This document shows positions 1-7,368 of a stretch of DNA of 56,686 bases, one piece after another; the first letter of the stretch is position 1; the number at the start of each line of letters is the position of its first letter. Source of the DNA: Acidimicrobiales bacterium. GTDB taxonomy: Bacteria; Actinomycetota; Acidimicrobiia; Acidimicrobiales; SZUA-35. Made by a program: the position numbers and the translations under genes. The notes under the pieces were generated by a model. It saw only the letters and a program-made list of their open reading frames with translations. It was not told the origin of the DNA and did no database searches. The stretch is taken from NCBI GenBank assembly GCA_020630065.1, contig JAHDCC010000021.1:2819-59504 (forward strand), read 5' to 3'.

Positions 1-60
1 GTGCTGGTGCTGGTGCTGGTGCTGGTGCTGGTGCTGGTGCTGGTGCTGGTGCTGGTGCTG
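1..60. repeat. (GTGCTG)n hexanucleotide tandem repeat
   Basis: Ten uninterrupted copies of gtgctg fill positions 1-60 and may continue outside the window. On the minus strand the tract lies in frame within the DUF2510 gene and codes for alternating Ala and Pro. Because the unit is six bases, slippage would change stalk length without breaking the frame. Confidence 0.95.
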
Positions 61-517
61 GCGTTGATGCTGGTTTTGGCGTCGTCGTACTGGTAGTTGA
101 GGTTGTCGTTGTTGATTCTGTAGAGGCAGAGCTACTTTTAGCCATTGTTGTTTCGGCCGCTGAGCTTGGAATAGGGTCGTCAAGTAGCGGTGCGATCGAC
201 TCTGACTCAGGCGATGAAGCTGCGATGGACTCACGTTCGCTAACTAACGCTCCGACGAAACTAAGTGCGAAAAGAGCTCCAACAGCAGCGCCAGGAATCA
301 AGAACCGCTTTTTCTGATGCCATCTTCTGGGTTCTGTTGGTTGCAGTGGTGCCACACCAATAGGGCGGCGAACTGCTGCCGGTTTCTGAAACGAGGTATC
401 TACGAATTGACGACCTCCAGTAGCGACATGTTCAGTCCACTCGAAGCCACTCCACCAGCGAACGTCAAATCGTCCTGAAGGGTCGGCTAACCATTGGGGC
501 GGCGTGGGGCGGTTCAC
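1..517 (-). CDS. DUF2510 membrane protein with Ala-Pro repeat tail (3' end outside window)
   Basis: Reading the minus strand from a GTG at 517 gives an open frame of 172 codons that runs off the left edge; an in-frame TAG lies seven codons upstream, so GTG 517 is the only reasonable start. Residues about 8-35 (WLADPSGRFDVRWWSGFEWTEH) fit DUF2510, a short Trp/Tyr-rich domain common at the N terminus of actinobacterial membrane proteins. A basic stretch (RRWHQKKR) and one hydrophobic helix (FLIPGAAVGALFALSFVGAL) follow, then a Ser/Thr-rich linker and an Ala-Pro repeat coded by the hexanucleotide tract at 1-60. I infer a single-pass protein with an extended extracytoplasmic stalk. What lies beyond the stalk is not visible. 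Confidence 0.75.
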   Translation of the reverse strand, partial: MNRPTPPQWLADPSGRFDVRWWSGFEWTEHVATGGRQFVDTSFQKPAAVRRPIGVAPLQPTEPRRWHQKKRFLIPGAAVGALFALSFVGALVSERESIAASSPESESIAPLLDDPIPSSAAETTMAKSSSASTESTTTTSTTSTTTPKPASTPAPAPAPAPAPAPAPAPAPA

Positions 518-607
518 ACCAAAAGATCTTAGTTTCTAGTTGGCAAAGTAATTGCGTTTTAGGGGAATTGGCTTATACCAAAGCGTCTTATCTCAAGTAA
601 GTGAACG

Positions 608-2965
608 CTAGAACGGTTCGGCTTCAGACGTCAACGTATTCACCAGCAACGCCAACGCTGCGGTTTTATCTAACGGCTCATTTCCGTTGCCGCACTTGGG
701 CGACTGCACACACGATGGGCAACCCGCCAAACATTCGCAGTCGGTGAGCAGCTCGATCGTGGCTTCAACGTGTCGTTGAGCAGCCTCGTAGGCCAACTGG
801 GCGATCCCGGCGCCCCCGGGATATCCGTCGTAAATGAACACCGTAGGCAGACCGGTTTCGGGTGCCGCCGCGATCGAAACCCCGCCGACATCCCACCGGT
901 CACAAATCGTGAACAACGGCAAAATTCCGATGGCGGTATGTTCAGCCGCATGTAACGCGCCAGGCAGCGCCCGTTCGGAAATGCCGGCCTGTTCGATGAG
1001 TTCGGGTTGCCATTCATACCACACTGCGGTGGTCACCAACTCTTGAGGGGGTAGCTCCAACGCAACCTCTTCGACAATTTTTTTGGTTCGAGCCTTTTTG
1101 AGCTGATACCCAAGAACAGTGTTCGTTACTTTGGCCTGACCAACATAGACGGTCGCTTCACCAAGCTGCTTCGTTTCACTAACCGAAACCGGCTCGATCA
1201 TCGTCGACGATTTAGTTTGGGTGGTGTGTTTACCGTCGGCTGGTTCGACGACGGCGGTACGGTCGCTTAGGTCGAGAGATTCGACCCGCCACGGTTGGCC
1301 CCGATGCAGATAAATCGCCCCGGGGTGGACCACACTGGGAGCCCTCGACGATTCAACGGTTCCTATCACAGTCCGGTCGGCGGTGACGATCTTGACTTCG
1401 CCGCCCGACGCCGAACGAAGCCCGAACCGGTTAAAGGGAACGCCGTCGCCGTCCCACACCGCTCTCGGCTGGTCCCGCTGGTCGGGGCGAATTCTGAGAC
1501 GGTCAGCGACAACGCCCCGATGAATTGACTCATCTAACTCATTCCACCAGCGGTCGTCGTCGGGAAGAAGAGGCATTTCGTAGGCGGCGCATTCCAAATG
1601 AGGGTCGTGAATATAGGGGTTGTCAAGATTGACGACCGCAGGTTCACACGCCCGTTCGATCAGTTGTTTCGGCTGGTTGATGTACCACTGGTCGAGCTGG
1701 TCGCTTCCCGCTACGAACACGGCCAACGATTCCTGCCCGCTGCGCCCGGCCCGGCCTACTTGTTGCCAAAACGATGCGATCGTGCCGGGGAAGCCGCAGA
1801 GGACGGTGGCGTCCAGGTTACCGATGTCGATGCCGAGTTCTAACGCGCTGGTGGTGATTATCGCCCGGACGGTTCCCGCTTCGACCTCGGCTTCGATCTC
1901 TCGTCGTTCCTCAGCCAGATAGCCGCCACGGTACGACCGGACAATGTCAGCAAACTCTGGGGGTAGTGAACGTTGAACCCCGGCCGCTATCTGTTCGGTC
2001 ATAACCCGAGACGCACAGAAACAGATGACGCGTCGACCCGACAACACCAGTTCGGTGACGGTGTTGATCGTTTCAGTGATCGGCGATTGACGGATGCCTT
2101 TATCGACGTCGACGAGCGCGGGTTGAATAGCCGCTAACGTACGCGGCCCGCTAGGCGAACCGTCGTTGGTGATGGCGGTAACCGATTTGCCGCACAGCTC
2201 GGACGCCAACGTGGCTGGTTCGCCGATGGTGGCTGAGGTGAAAATAAATGTTGGGTCGCTTCCGTAGCGTTGGCAGAGCCGTCGAAGCCGCCGCAGAATG
2301 TGGCCGACATGCGACCCGAACACGCCACGTAGAACGTGCAGTTCGTCGATGACGACATAGTCCAGCCGTTTCAGAAACGTCGCCCATTTACGGTGTTGAG
2401 GGAGGAGCCCGTAGTGCATCATCTCGGGGTTGGTGAGAATAACGTTGGCGTGGTTACGGGCCCAGGTGCGTTGGTCGCGAGAAGCGTCACCGTCGTAGGT
2501 TTCGGCCACCAACCGTTTAACGCCGAGCTGGCCAAACGCCCGTAGCTGGTCGTGGGCCAACGCTTTGGTGGGGTAAAGCAGCAGCGAGGTTCCCGCCCGC
2601 AGGCCGGTGTTGACAGACTCGGCGATAGCGGTCTGGTAACAACGTGATTTGCCTGACGCGGTTGGGGTGGCGATCACCACCGACTCGCCGTTTCTGATCA
2701 GGTCGATCGCTTCGGCCTGGTGCGTCCAGAACGGCTGGTCAGCCAAATGGTTTAACGAGTCGGGTAACGGTTCGGTCAGTTCAGCGAACTGGGCCGGTTC
2801 GGGTTCGAACCGGTGATCATAGACGAGGCGGCCTTCGACGTCGAGTTTGTCTAACACGTGTTGCAGCGAAACGATCGGAGACTCAGCGGCCGGAGCTTCA
2901 GTCAGGTCAATCGCGACCTCCGGTTCACCAGCGGTGCTTTGTCTAGTCGACGGAGTCACTCTCAC
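608..2965 (-). CDS. DEAD/DEAH-box helicase with C-terminal DUF1998/MZB zinc domain (MrfA/YprA-like)
   Basis: Superfamily 2 helicase of 785 aa from a GTG start. Walker A is TPTASGKS (residues 100-107), motif II is DELH in VVIDELHVL (about 205), motif III is SAT in TSATIGEP, and motif VI is QQVGRAGRSGQ (about 400). The C terminus carries a four-cysteine cluster (CECLAGCPSCVQSPKCGNG), the zinc site of the DUF1998/MZB domain. This combination defines the MrfA/YprA family, known in Bacillus for a role in DNA repair of mitomycin-type damage. Length and motif order are normal. It is transcribed alone; the VapBC-like pair upstream has the same orientation but is separated by about 190 bp. Confidence 0.9.
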   Translation of the reverse strand: MRVTPSTRQSTAGEPEVAIDLTEAPAAESPIVSLQHVLDKLDVEGRLVYDHRFEPEPAQFAELTEPLPDSLNHLADQPFWTHQAEAIDLIRNGESVVIATPTASGKSRCYQTAIAESVNTGLRAGTSLLLYPTKALAHDQLRAFGQLGVKRLVAETYDGDASRDQRTWARNHANVILTNPEMMHYGLLPQHRKWATFLKRLDYVVIDELHVLRGVFGSHVGHILRRLRRLCQRYGSDPTFIFTSATIGEPATLASELCGKSVTAITNDGSPSGPRTLAAIQPALVDVDKGIRQSPITETINTVTELVLSGRRVICFCASRVMTEQIAAGVQRSLPPEFADIVRSYRGGYLAEERREIEAEVEAGTVRAIITTSALELGIDIGNLDATVLCGFPGTIASFWQQVGRAGRSGQESLAVFVAGSDQLDQWYINQPKQLIERACEPAVVNLDNPYIHDPHLECAAYEMPLLPDDDRWWNELDESIHRGVVADRLRIRPDQRDQPRAVWDGDGVPFNRFGLRSASGGEVKIVTADRTVIGTVESSRAPSVVHPGAIYLHRGQPWRVESLDLSDRTAVVEPADGKHTTQTKSSTMIEPVSVSETKQLGEATVYVGQAKVTNTVLGYQLKKARTKKIVEEVALELPPQELVTTAVWYEWQPELIEQAGISERALPGALHAAEHTAIGILPLFTICDRWDVGGVSIAAAPETGLPTVFIYDGYPGGAGIAQLAYEAAQRHVEATIELLTDCECLAGCPSCVQSPKCGNGNEPLDKTAALALLVNTLTSEAEPF

Positions 2966-3151
2966 AGTCTATTCGTCTGGGTTTAGATAGGGCTAAGTGA
3001 CACGAAACAACAGAGCGGTCTTTTGATCGGGCTTGTTTGCCTCTGAAACAACATCGTTAGTTGTGGCCGGTGAGTACGAGTCGAAAAACAGACGACGTCG
3101 GGATCAGCTGACGTATCGGTGTGCCAGCATCAGACGCCGCCCGATACGTTG

Positions 3152-3538
3152 TCACCAAATAACTTCGTGGTCGTACTTTGCTATCTCAGAGTTGACTGTT
3201 AGCATCGGCAAATTTTCGAGTTGCCCTTGAGCGACAAGCAGCCGGTCGAACGGATCGTGGTGGAAGGCAGGTAGGGAGTGAACGGCTGCGGCATGGTAGA
3301 GGGAGATTGGCAGAGGAGTAAAAGTATGTAGCCTTACTCGTTCCGCAACAAATGTTTCAGGCGGTTCAGGCAGCTGGAGGCGGCCTTTGCCGAACTTGAT
3401 CGATATCTCCCATGCTGTCGCCGCGCTCAGGAAAATTTCGTTAGCCTCATTCTCGATAATAGTGTGCGCTTTGTGTGATAGTTTCTCATCACCGGAGTTC
3501 CACCACAAAAACGTATGGGTGTCGAGGAGTGCTCTCAC
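3152..3538 (-). CDS. PIN-domain toxin, VapC-like
   Basis: 128-aa PIN domain. The first acidic residue is in LLDTHTFLWW (Asp6), Glu is in AATAWEISIK, and the third acidic group is in HHDPFDRLLVAQ. This pattern is typical of the VapC branch whose members begin LLDTH; these enzymes are Mg2+-dependent ribonucleases that usually cut tRNA or rRNA. The start is GTG 3538, two bases after the stop of the antitoxin gene, so the two are translated as an operon. Length is normal for the family and no catalytic residue appears missing. The RNA target cannot be read from sequence. Confidence 0.88.
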   Translation of the reverse strand: MRALLDTHTFLWWNSGDEKLSHKAHTIIENEANEIFLSAATAWEISIKFGKGRLQLPEPPETFVAERVRLHTFTPLPISLYHAAAVHSLPAFHHDPFDRLLVAQGQLENLPMLTVNSEIAKYDHEVIW

Positions 3539-3540
3539 AG

Positions 3541-3762
3541 CTATTCGAATTCGGATAGCGGTTCATCAAAATTTTCTGCCATCTCAACTAGGCCACGGTC
3601 GTTGCCCGGTTGCCGCTTTCCGTTTTTCTCAATAAGTGTGAGCCGAACCAAAGGTTGGTCGGCCCTTGCGATAATGACCTCTTCGCCACTTGCGGCCCGA
3701 GCAACCAGCTTCGAAAGATGTGTTTTAGCTTCGTGCATGTTAACCGTGACCATGCCTCTCAT
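3541..3762 (-). CDS. Phd/YefM-family antitoxin
   Basis: 73-aa protein with the classic Phd/YefM N terminus (VTVNMHEAKTHLSKLVARAASGEEVIIARADQPLVRL) and a variable acidic tail (EMAENFDEPLSEFE) that would bind and mask the PIN toxin. ATG 3762 is the first start; ATG 3753 (MVTVNMHEAK) fits the family equally well. It precedes and nearly touches the toxin gene, the usual antitoxin-first order. Such antitoxins repress their own promoter; a weak inverted repeat (tggt..acca, 3762-3775) overlaps the start, but its arms are only four bases. Confidence 0.88.
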   Translation of the reverse strand: MRGMVTVNMHEAKTHLSKLVARAASGEEVIIARADQPLVRLTLIEKNGKRQPGNDRGLVEMAENFDEPLSEFE

Positions 3763-3952
3763 GGTAGACTAACCACTTAGCTAGGTCAAGGTGGGTCGTT
3801 GAGTCCAGTCAGATTCCGAACTCCTTGTTGTGCTAGCAAGCCCAGTAGATATTCCGACTCGACCTTCCCTTAAACAGAGCCGACCGAAAGGCGTCGAAAA
3901 CTGGGTGTACGGTCAGTAGTGTCAGCCCGGAAATGTAATAAAGTGGCCGCTG

Positions 3953-5170
3953 ATGATCCAATTGCCTACACCTATGGCCGGGGTAACGGCGAGCCGACAG
4001 TTCGTAGCAAACCATCTCGGCCATCTACTCGCAGAAAACGACAAAATCCTCCCATCTACCGAATTTCGGGGAGGCCAACGAGCCGCCGACAACGCGCTCG
4101 AACAGTTCGACGTCACCGGCTACGCCAACAACCGAAGCCAGTCGTATCCGCAAACAAAACGGGGAGCGTCAAAACTCTCACCCTGGATCCGGCACGGATT
4201 TCTCAGCCTCCAACAAGTATGGGACCACGTCGAAGGCGGTCCAGACAGAGACGTCGCCAAGTTCCGCGACGAACTACTTTGGCAAGAATACGCCCGCCAC
4301 ACCTACGCCCGACTCGGAGAACGAACCAAACGCCCCGTCCGTCACCGCATCGCCGCATCAGCCGAAGGCCCGTTGACGTGGGACACCAAAATGGGATGTA
4401 TCGAAGCGACAGTCGACGAACTAGAAGAAGACGGCTGGCTCGTCAACCAAACCCGAATGTGGCTAGCCAGTCACTGGACCGTCCGACACGGCCACAGCTG
4501 GGAATCAGGCGAAGACTATTTTTTCCGCCATTTACTTGACGGCTCCCGAGCGGCGAACCGTCAAGGCTGGCAATGGGTGACCGGCGCCGGATCGTCAGAA
4601 CAATACGGATTCTCCCGCTGGCAAGTCGAAAAATGGGCGGCCGGACTGTGTGGGTCATGCGAACTGTCACCCGACTGCCCGATCGAAGAATGGCCAACAC
4701 CGAGACAACTCGAACCCGTCGATGAAGACCCCGACCTGCGGGCCGACCCCGACCTTGACCGCACCAGAGGTCCCCGAGACCCCATCATCGATCGGATAGC
4801 TACCACGGTCTGGGTAACCGCCGAATCGTTAGGCGACGCCGACCCGGCGCTGGCAGCCAACCCAAACCTCCCCGTCATCTTCGTATTCGACGAGCCGCTC
4901 CTACAGAAACTTCAACTCTCCTCCAAACGCCTGATTTTCTTGACCGAATCATTGGCAGAGCTGGCGACGAGACGCGACCTGCAACTCTGGTTAGGCGACC
5001 CCGTCGAGGTGCTACAAACCATGTCGTTGGCGACAACGTTCGCCCCGGTGCCGGGCTGGCGTAAACGATCAGCCAAACTAGAACTAGCGAGGCTTTATCC
5101 GTGGCGATGGCTCGTACCTCCCCACGCCGGTTCGGTTCGGTCGTTTTCTAGCTGGCGAAAGGAGATCTAG
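3953..5170 (+). CDS. Photolyase/cryptochrome-like FAD protein with C-terminal antenna-like domain
   Basis: 405 aa. Residues about 40-228 match the FAD-binding helical domain of photolyases and cryptochromes: SKLSPWIRHGFLSLQQVW, ELLWQEYARH, GWLVNQTRMWLASHW, and WESGEDYFFRHLLDGSRAANRQGWQW followed by TGAGSSEQYGFSRWQV. In ordinary photolyases an alpha/beta antenna domain comes before this; here the first 35 residues cannot hold one. Instead residues about 284-355 (TTVWVTAESLGDADPALAAN, PVIFVFDEPLL, SSKRLIFLTESLAELATR, LWLGDPVEVL) read like the first half of the antenna domain, placed after the FAD domain. Between them is a Cys-x2-Cys-x5-Cys cluster (233, 236, 242). Lesion repair or light sensing is a family expectation, not shown. 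ATG 3953 is the chosen start. Confidence 0.8.
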   Translation: MIQLPTPMAGVTASRQFVANHLGHLLAENDKILPSTEFRGGQRAADNALEQFDVTGYANNRSQSYPQTKRGASKLSPWIRHGFLSLQQVWDHVEGGPDRDVAKFRDELLWQEYARHTYARLGERTKRPVRHRIAASAEGPLTWDTKMGCIEATVDELEEDGWLVNQTRMWLASHWTVRHGHSWESGEDYFFRHLLDGSRAANRQGWQWVTGAGSSEQYGFSRWQVEKWAAGLCGSCELSPDCPIEEWPTPRQLEPVDEDPDLRADPDLDRTRGPRDPIIDRIATTVWVTAESLGDADPALAANPNLPVIFVFDEPLLQKLQLSSKRLIFLTESLAELATRRDLQLWLGDPVEVLQTMSLATTFAPVPGWRKRSAKLELARLYPWRWLVPPHAGSVRSFSSWRKEI

Positions 5171-5235
5171 CCCACGATGGCTCCGAGTGGCCGGGTCCCT
5201 AAGGTTCGGACAAGATCTGCGGTACGATAAGGTTC

Positions 5236-5733
5236 GTGGACGCGCCGGAAACGGGTTCTGATTCTACGTCCGGACCCGACATGTCAGTAACGATAGAGAT
5301 CCCGTCACGGGTCGACTTCGTAGCGCTCGCCAGAATGATCGTGGCAGCAACCGCGAATTCGGTCGGCGTCTTGTCAGGTGACCGGCTTAACGATCTTCGC
5401 CTCGTTGTTTCCGAAGCTACAACCAACGCTATCGAGGCCAACGTCGACGCAATCTGTGCACCCGGTTTAGCCGAGATCGGCGAGCATGAACCCCTGTGCG
5501 GGCCAGTCAAAATACGATGTGACGTGGCCGACGACCGGGTTTTGCTCGAAGTGGAAGACTCCGGAGCAGGCTTGAGTGAACCGTCGCCGTTGCCTGAAAT
5601 CACTCATCCGGACCGCTTATTTATCGAAGGTGGCTTCGGAATACCATTAATAGAGCATCTTTCAAGTGTGGTGGATTTCAACTCAGTCAGCGCAGGAACG
5701 ACCGTTACAATAGAGATGCGTCAGCAGCAGTAA
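5236..5733 (+). CDS. RsbW-type ATP-binding protein (anti-sigma factor/serine kinase fold)
   Basis: 165-aa GHKL/HATPase_c_2 protein. The N box is LVVSEATTNAIEAN (with the catalytic-type Glu), the G1 box is VEDSGAGL and the G2 box EGGFGIPLIEHL. Single-domain proteins of this kind bind sigma factors or phosphorylate anti-anti-sigma partners. No sigma-B-like or STAS partner is adjacent, so its target is unknown. The GTG at 5236 opens the frame, but ATG 5281 (MSVTIEIPSRVDF) starts right at the conserved first strand and may be the true start. The nhaA gene follows after 42 bp and may be co-transcribed. Confidence 0.83.
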   Translation: MDAPETGSDSTSGPDMSVTIEIPSRVDFVALARMIVAATANSVGVLSGDRLNDLRLVVSEATTNAIEANVDAICAPGLAEIGEHEPLCGPVKIRCDVADDRVLLEVEDSGAGLSEPSPLPEITHPDRLFIEGGFGIPLIEHLSSVVDFNSVSAGTTVTIEMRQQQ

Positions 5734-5775
5734 CGAACTGTCTAGCCTGCACCAAACAGAGGGAACTAACTAGCG

Positions 5776-7185
5776 GTGTCATCAAAACCAAATTTATCCG
5801 TTAACCAAGAAACCTGGAGTGGGAGTGACAACCCGCTAGCCAAGGTTGTCGCCCGCCCGATGGTTCGATTTCTACGACAGGAGGCCGCCTCAGGGTTGCT
5901 GCTGATCATAGCGACAATTGTTGCGTTGCTTTGGGCGAACTTAGCGTTCGACAGCTACGAGACATTCTGGGACTATCACCTCAAAATCGAAATCGGGGGA
6001 TGGAAGTTCCTGGACAAAGGATTAAAGCTTGTCGTAAACGACGCGTTGATGGTCATCTTCTTCTTCGTTGTCGGCCTGGAAATCAAGTCGGAACTGGTCG
6101 GTGGAGACCTAAGTAACCCCCGGGTAGCCGCATTGCCTGCCATCGCGGCGCTCGGCGGCATGATTGTTCCAGCCGGATTGTTCCTGCTTCTCAACGTCGG
6201 TGGCGAAGGCGCCGGTGGCTGGGGAATCGCCATGGCAACCGACATCGCTTTCGCTGTAGGCGTCTTAGCGTTATTCGGTAACCGGATACCTCAGAAATTG
6301 AAACTGTTCTTGCTGATGCTGGCGATCGTGGACGACATCGGCGCTATTGCCGTAATCGCGTTGTTCTACACCGAAGCGATCAAGATGGGTTGGCTGGCCT
6401 TAGCCGTCGGTGGAATCATTCTTGTTGTAGCACTCACAAGATTTCGGGTCTGGTACCAGCCGGTTTATGTTCTGATCGGGTTTGTGGTTTGGTACGCGAC
6501 GTTCCGCTCTGGTGTTCACGCCACCATCGCTGGTGTTGTATTAGGATTCTTGGCTCCAGCGAAGCCGCTGCTTGGCGAGCGAATGTTTGAATCGGTGGAA
6601 GACTTCTTCTCAGGCGACGACCCAGCCGACATCACCCAGGTGCGAGATTTAAGTTTCCAAGCCCGTGAACAAATACCGGTCACCCAACGACTTCTCACGT
6701 TGATTAGTCCTTGGTCCAGCTTCCTGATCATTCCGATCTTCGCGTTGGCGAACGCCGGAATCAAACTGACCGGAGACAAAGTATCTGACGCAAGCGGCTC
6801 AGCTGTTACCTGGGGCATCATCCTCGGTCTTGTCGTCGGTAAACCAGTCGGAATCTTCCTATTCACCTGGCTTGCTACCAAACTCAAACTCGCGACTCTT
6901 CCCGAACGAGTGTCCTGGATTCACGTCCTCGGCGGCGGCGCTGTTGCCGGTATCGGGTTCACGGTCGCCCTCTTTATTGGCGAGTTGGCATACGAGGCGT
7001 CAGAAAGCGCGTCAGCTGCTGAGATCGAACTGGCCGAAGCGTTACAGGACCAAGCGATCATGGGTATCTTGTTGGCGTCGCTGCTCGCAAGCCTGGTCGG
7101 CGCCGGCATCCTGCTGTTCGCTAAAGCACCTGGGGATGGCGAAGACGCCGAGCACGGCGATGTTGACGTCGACGTAGCCGTATAA
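5776..7185 (+). CDS. nhaA: Na+/H+ antiporter NhaA
   Basis: 469-aa membrane protein with about 12 hydrophobic segments. Family landmarks are present: FFVVGLEIKSELVGGDLSNP, ATDIAFAVGVLALFG (with the Asp equivalent to E. coli Asp133) and LLMLAIVDDIGAIAVIALFY (the Asp163/Asp164 pair that binds Na+ or H+). The C terminus contains HVLGGGAVAGIGFTVALFIGELA and an acidic cytoplasmic tail. It exports Na+ (or Li+) in exchange for protons and so handles pH and salt stress; this fits a saline habitat. The start is GTG 5776. It is longer than E. coli NhaA because of an extended loop near residue 275 and the acidic tail. Confidence 0.95.
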   Translation: MSSKPNLSVNQETWSGSDNPLAKVVARPMVRFLRQEAASGLLLIIATIVALLWANLAFDSYETFWDYHLKIEIGGWKFLDKGLKLVVNDALMVIFFFVVGLEIKSELVGGDLSNPRVAALPAIAALGGMIVPAGLFLLLNVGGEGAGGWGIAMATDIAFAVGVLALFGNRIPQKLKLFLLMLAIVDDIGAIAVIALFYTEAIKMGWLALAVGGIILVVALTRFRVWYQPVYVLIGFVVWYATFRSGVHATIAGVVLGFLAPAKPLLGERMFESVEDFFSGDDPADITQVRDLSFQAREQIPVTQRLLTLISPWSSFLIIPIFALANAGIKLTGDKVSDASGSAVTWGIILGLVVGKPVGIFLFTWLATKLKLATLPERVSWIHVLGGGAVAGIGFTVALFIGELAYEASESASAAEIELAEALQDQAIMGILLASLLASLVGAGILLFAKAPGDGEDAEHGDVDVDVAV

Positions 7186-7221
7186 GCATCTGACTCGATA
7201 GGTTCAATAGTTGATCTGAAG

Positions 7222-7254
7222 TTCCGATCGGAAGCAGTTGGCTTCCGGTCGGGA
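7222..7254 (+). terminator. Stem-loop after nhaA, probable terminator
   Basis: A 14-bp stem (7222-7235 with 7241-7254, some G-U pairs) around a 5-nt loop lies 37 bp after the nhaA stop and before topA. The U run is poor, so termination may be weak or factor-dependent. Confidence 0.5.
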
Positions 7255-7368
7255 CTCAACATGTTTGTCTGAACCTCAGCAAACAAAATGGCGTAAATTC
7301 GGGGTTTTTTGATCGCTTCAGCAAATATTTTGCCGATTATGGTCTGAAAGCTCCGGGAATAACGTAAG

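Noticed and set aside
1-60. Hexanucleotide tract as a CRISPR or telomere-like repeat
   Set aside because: No spacers, a 6-bp unit, and it lies in frame in a protein-coding gene as an Ala-Pro tract.
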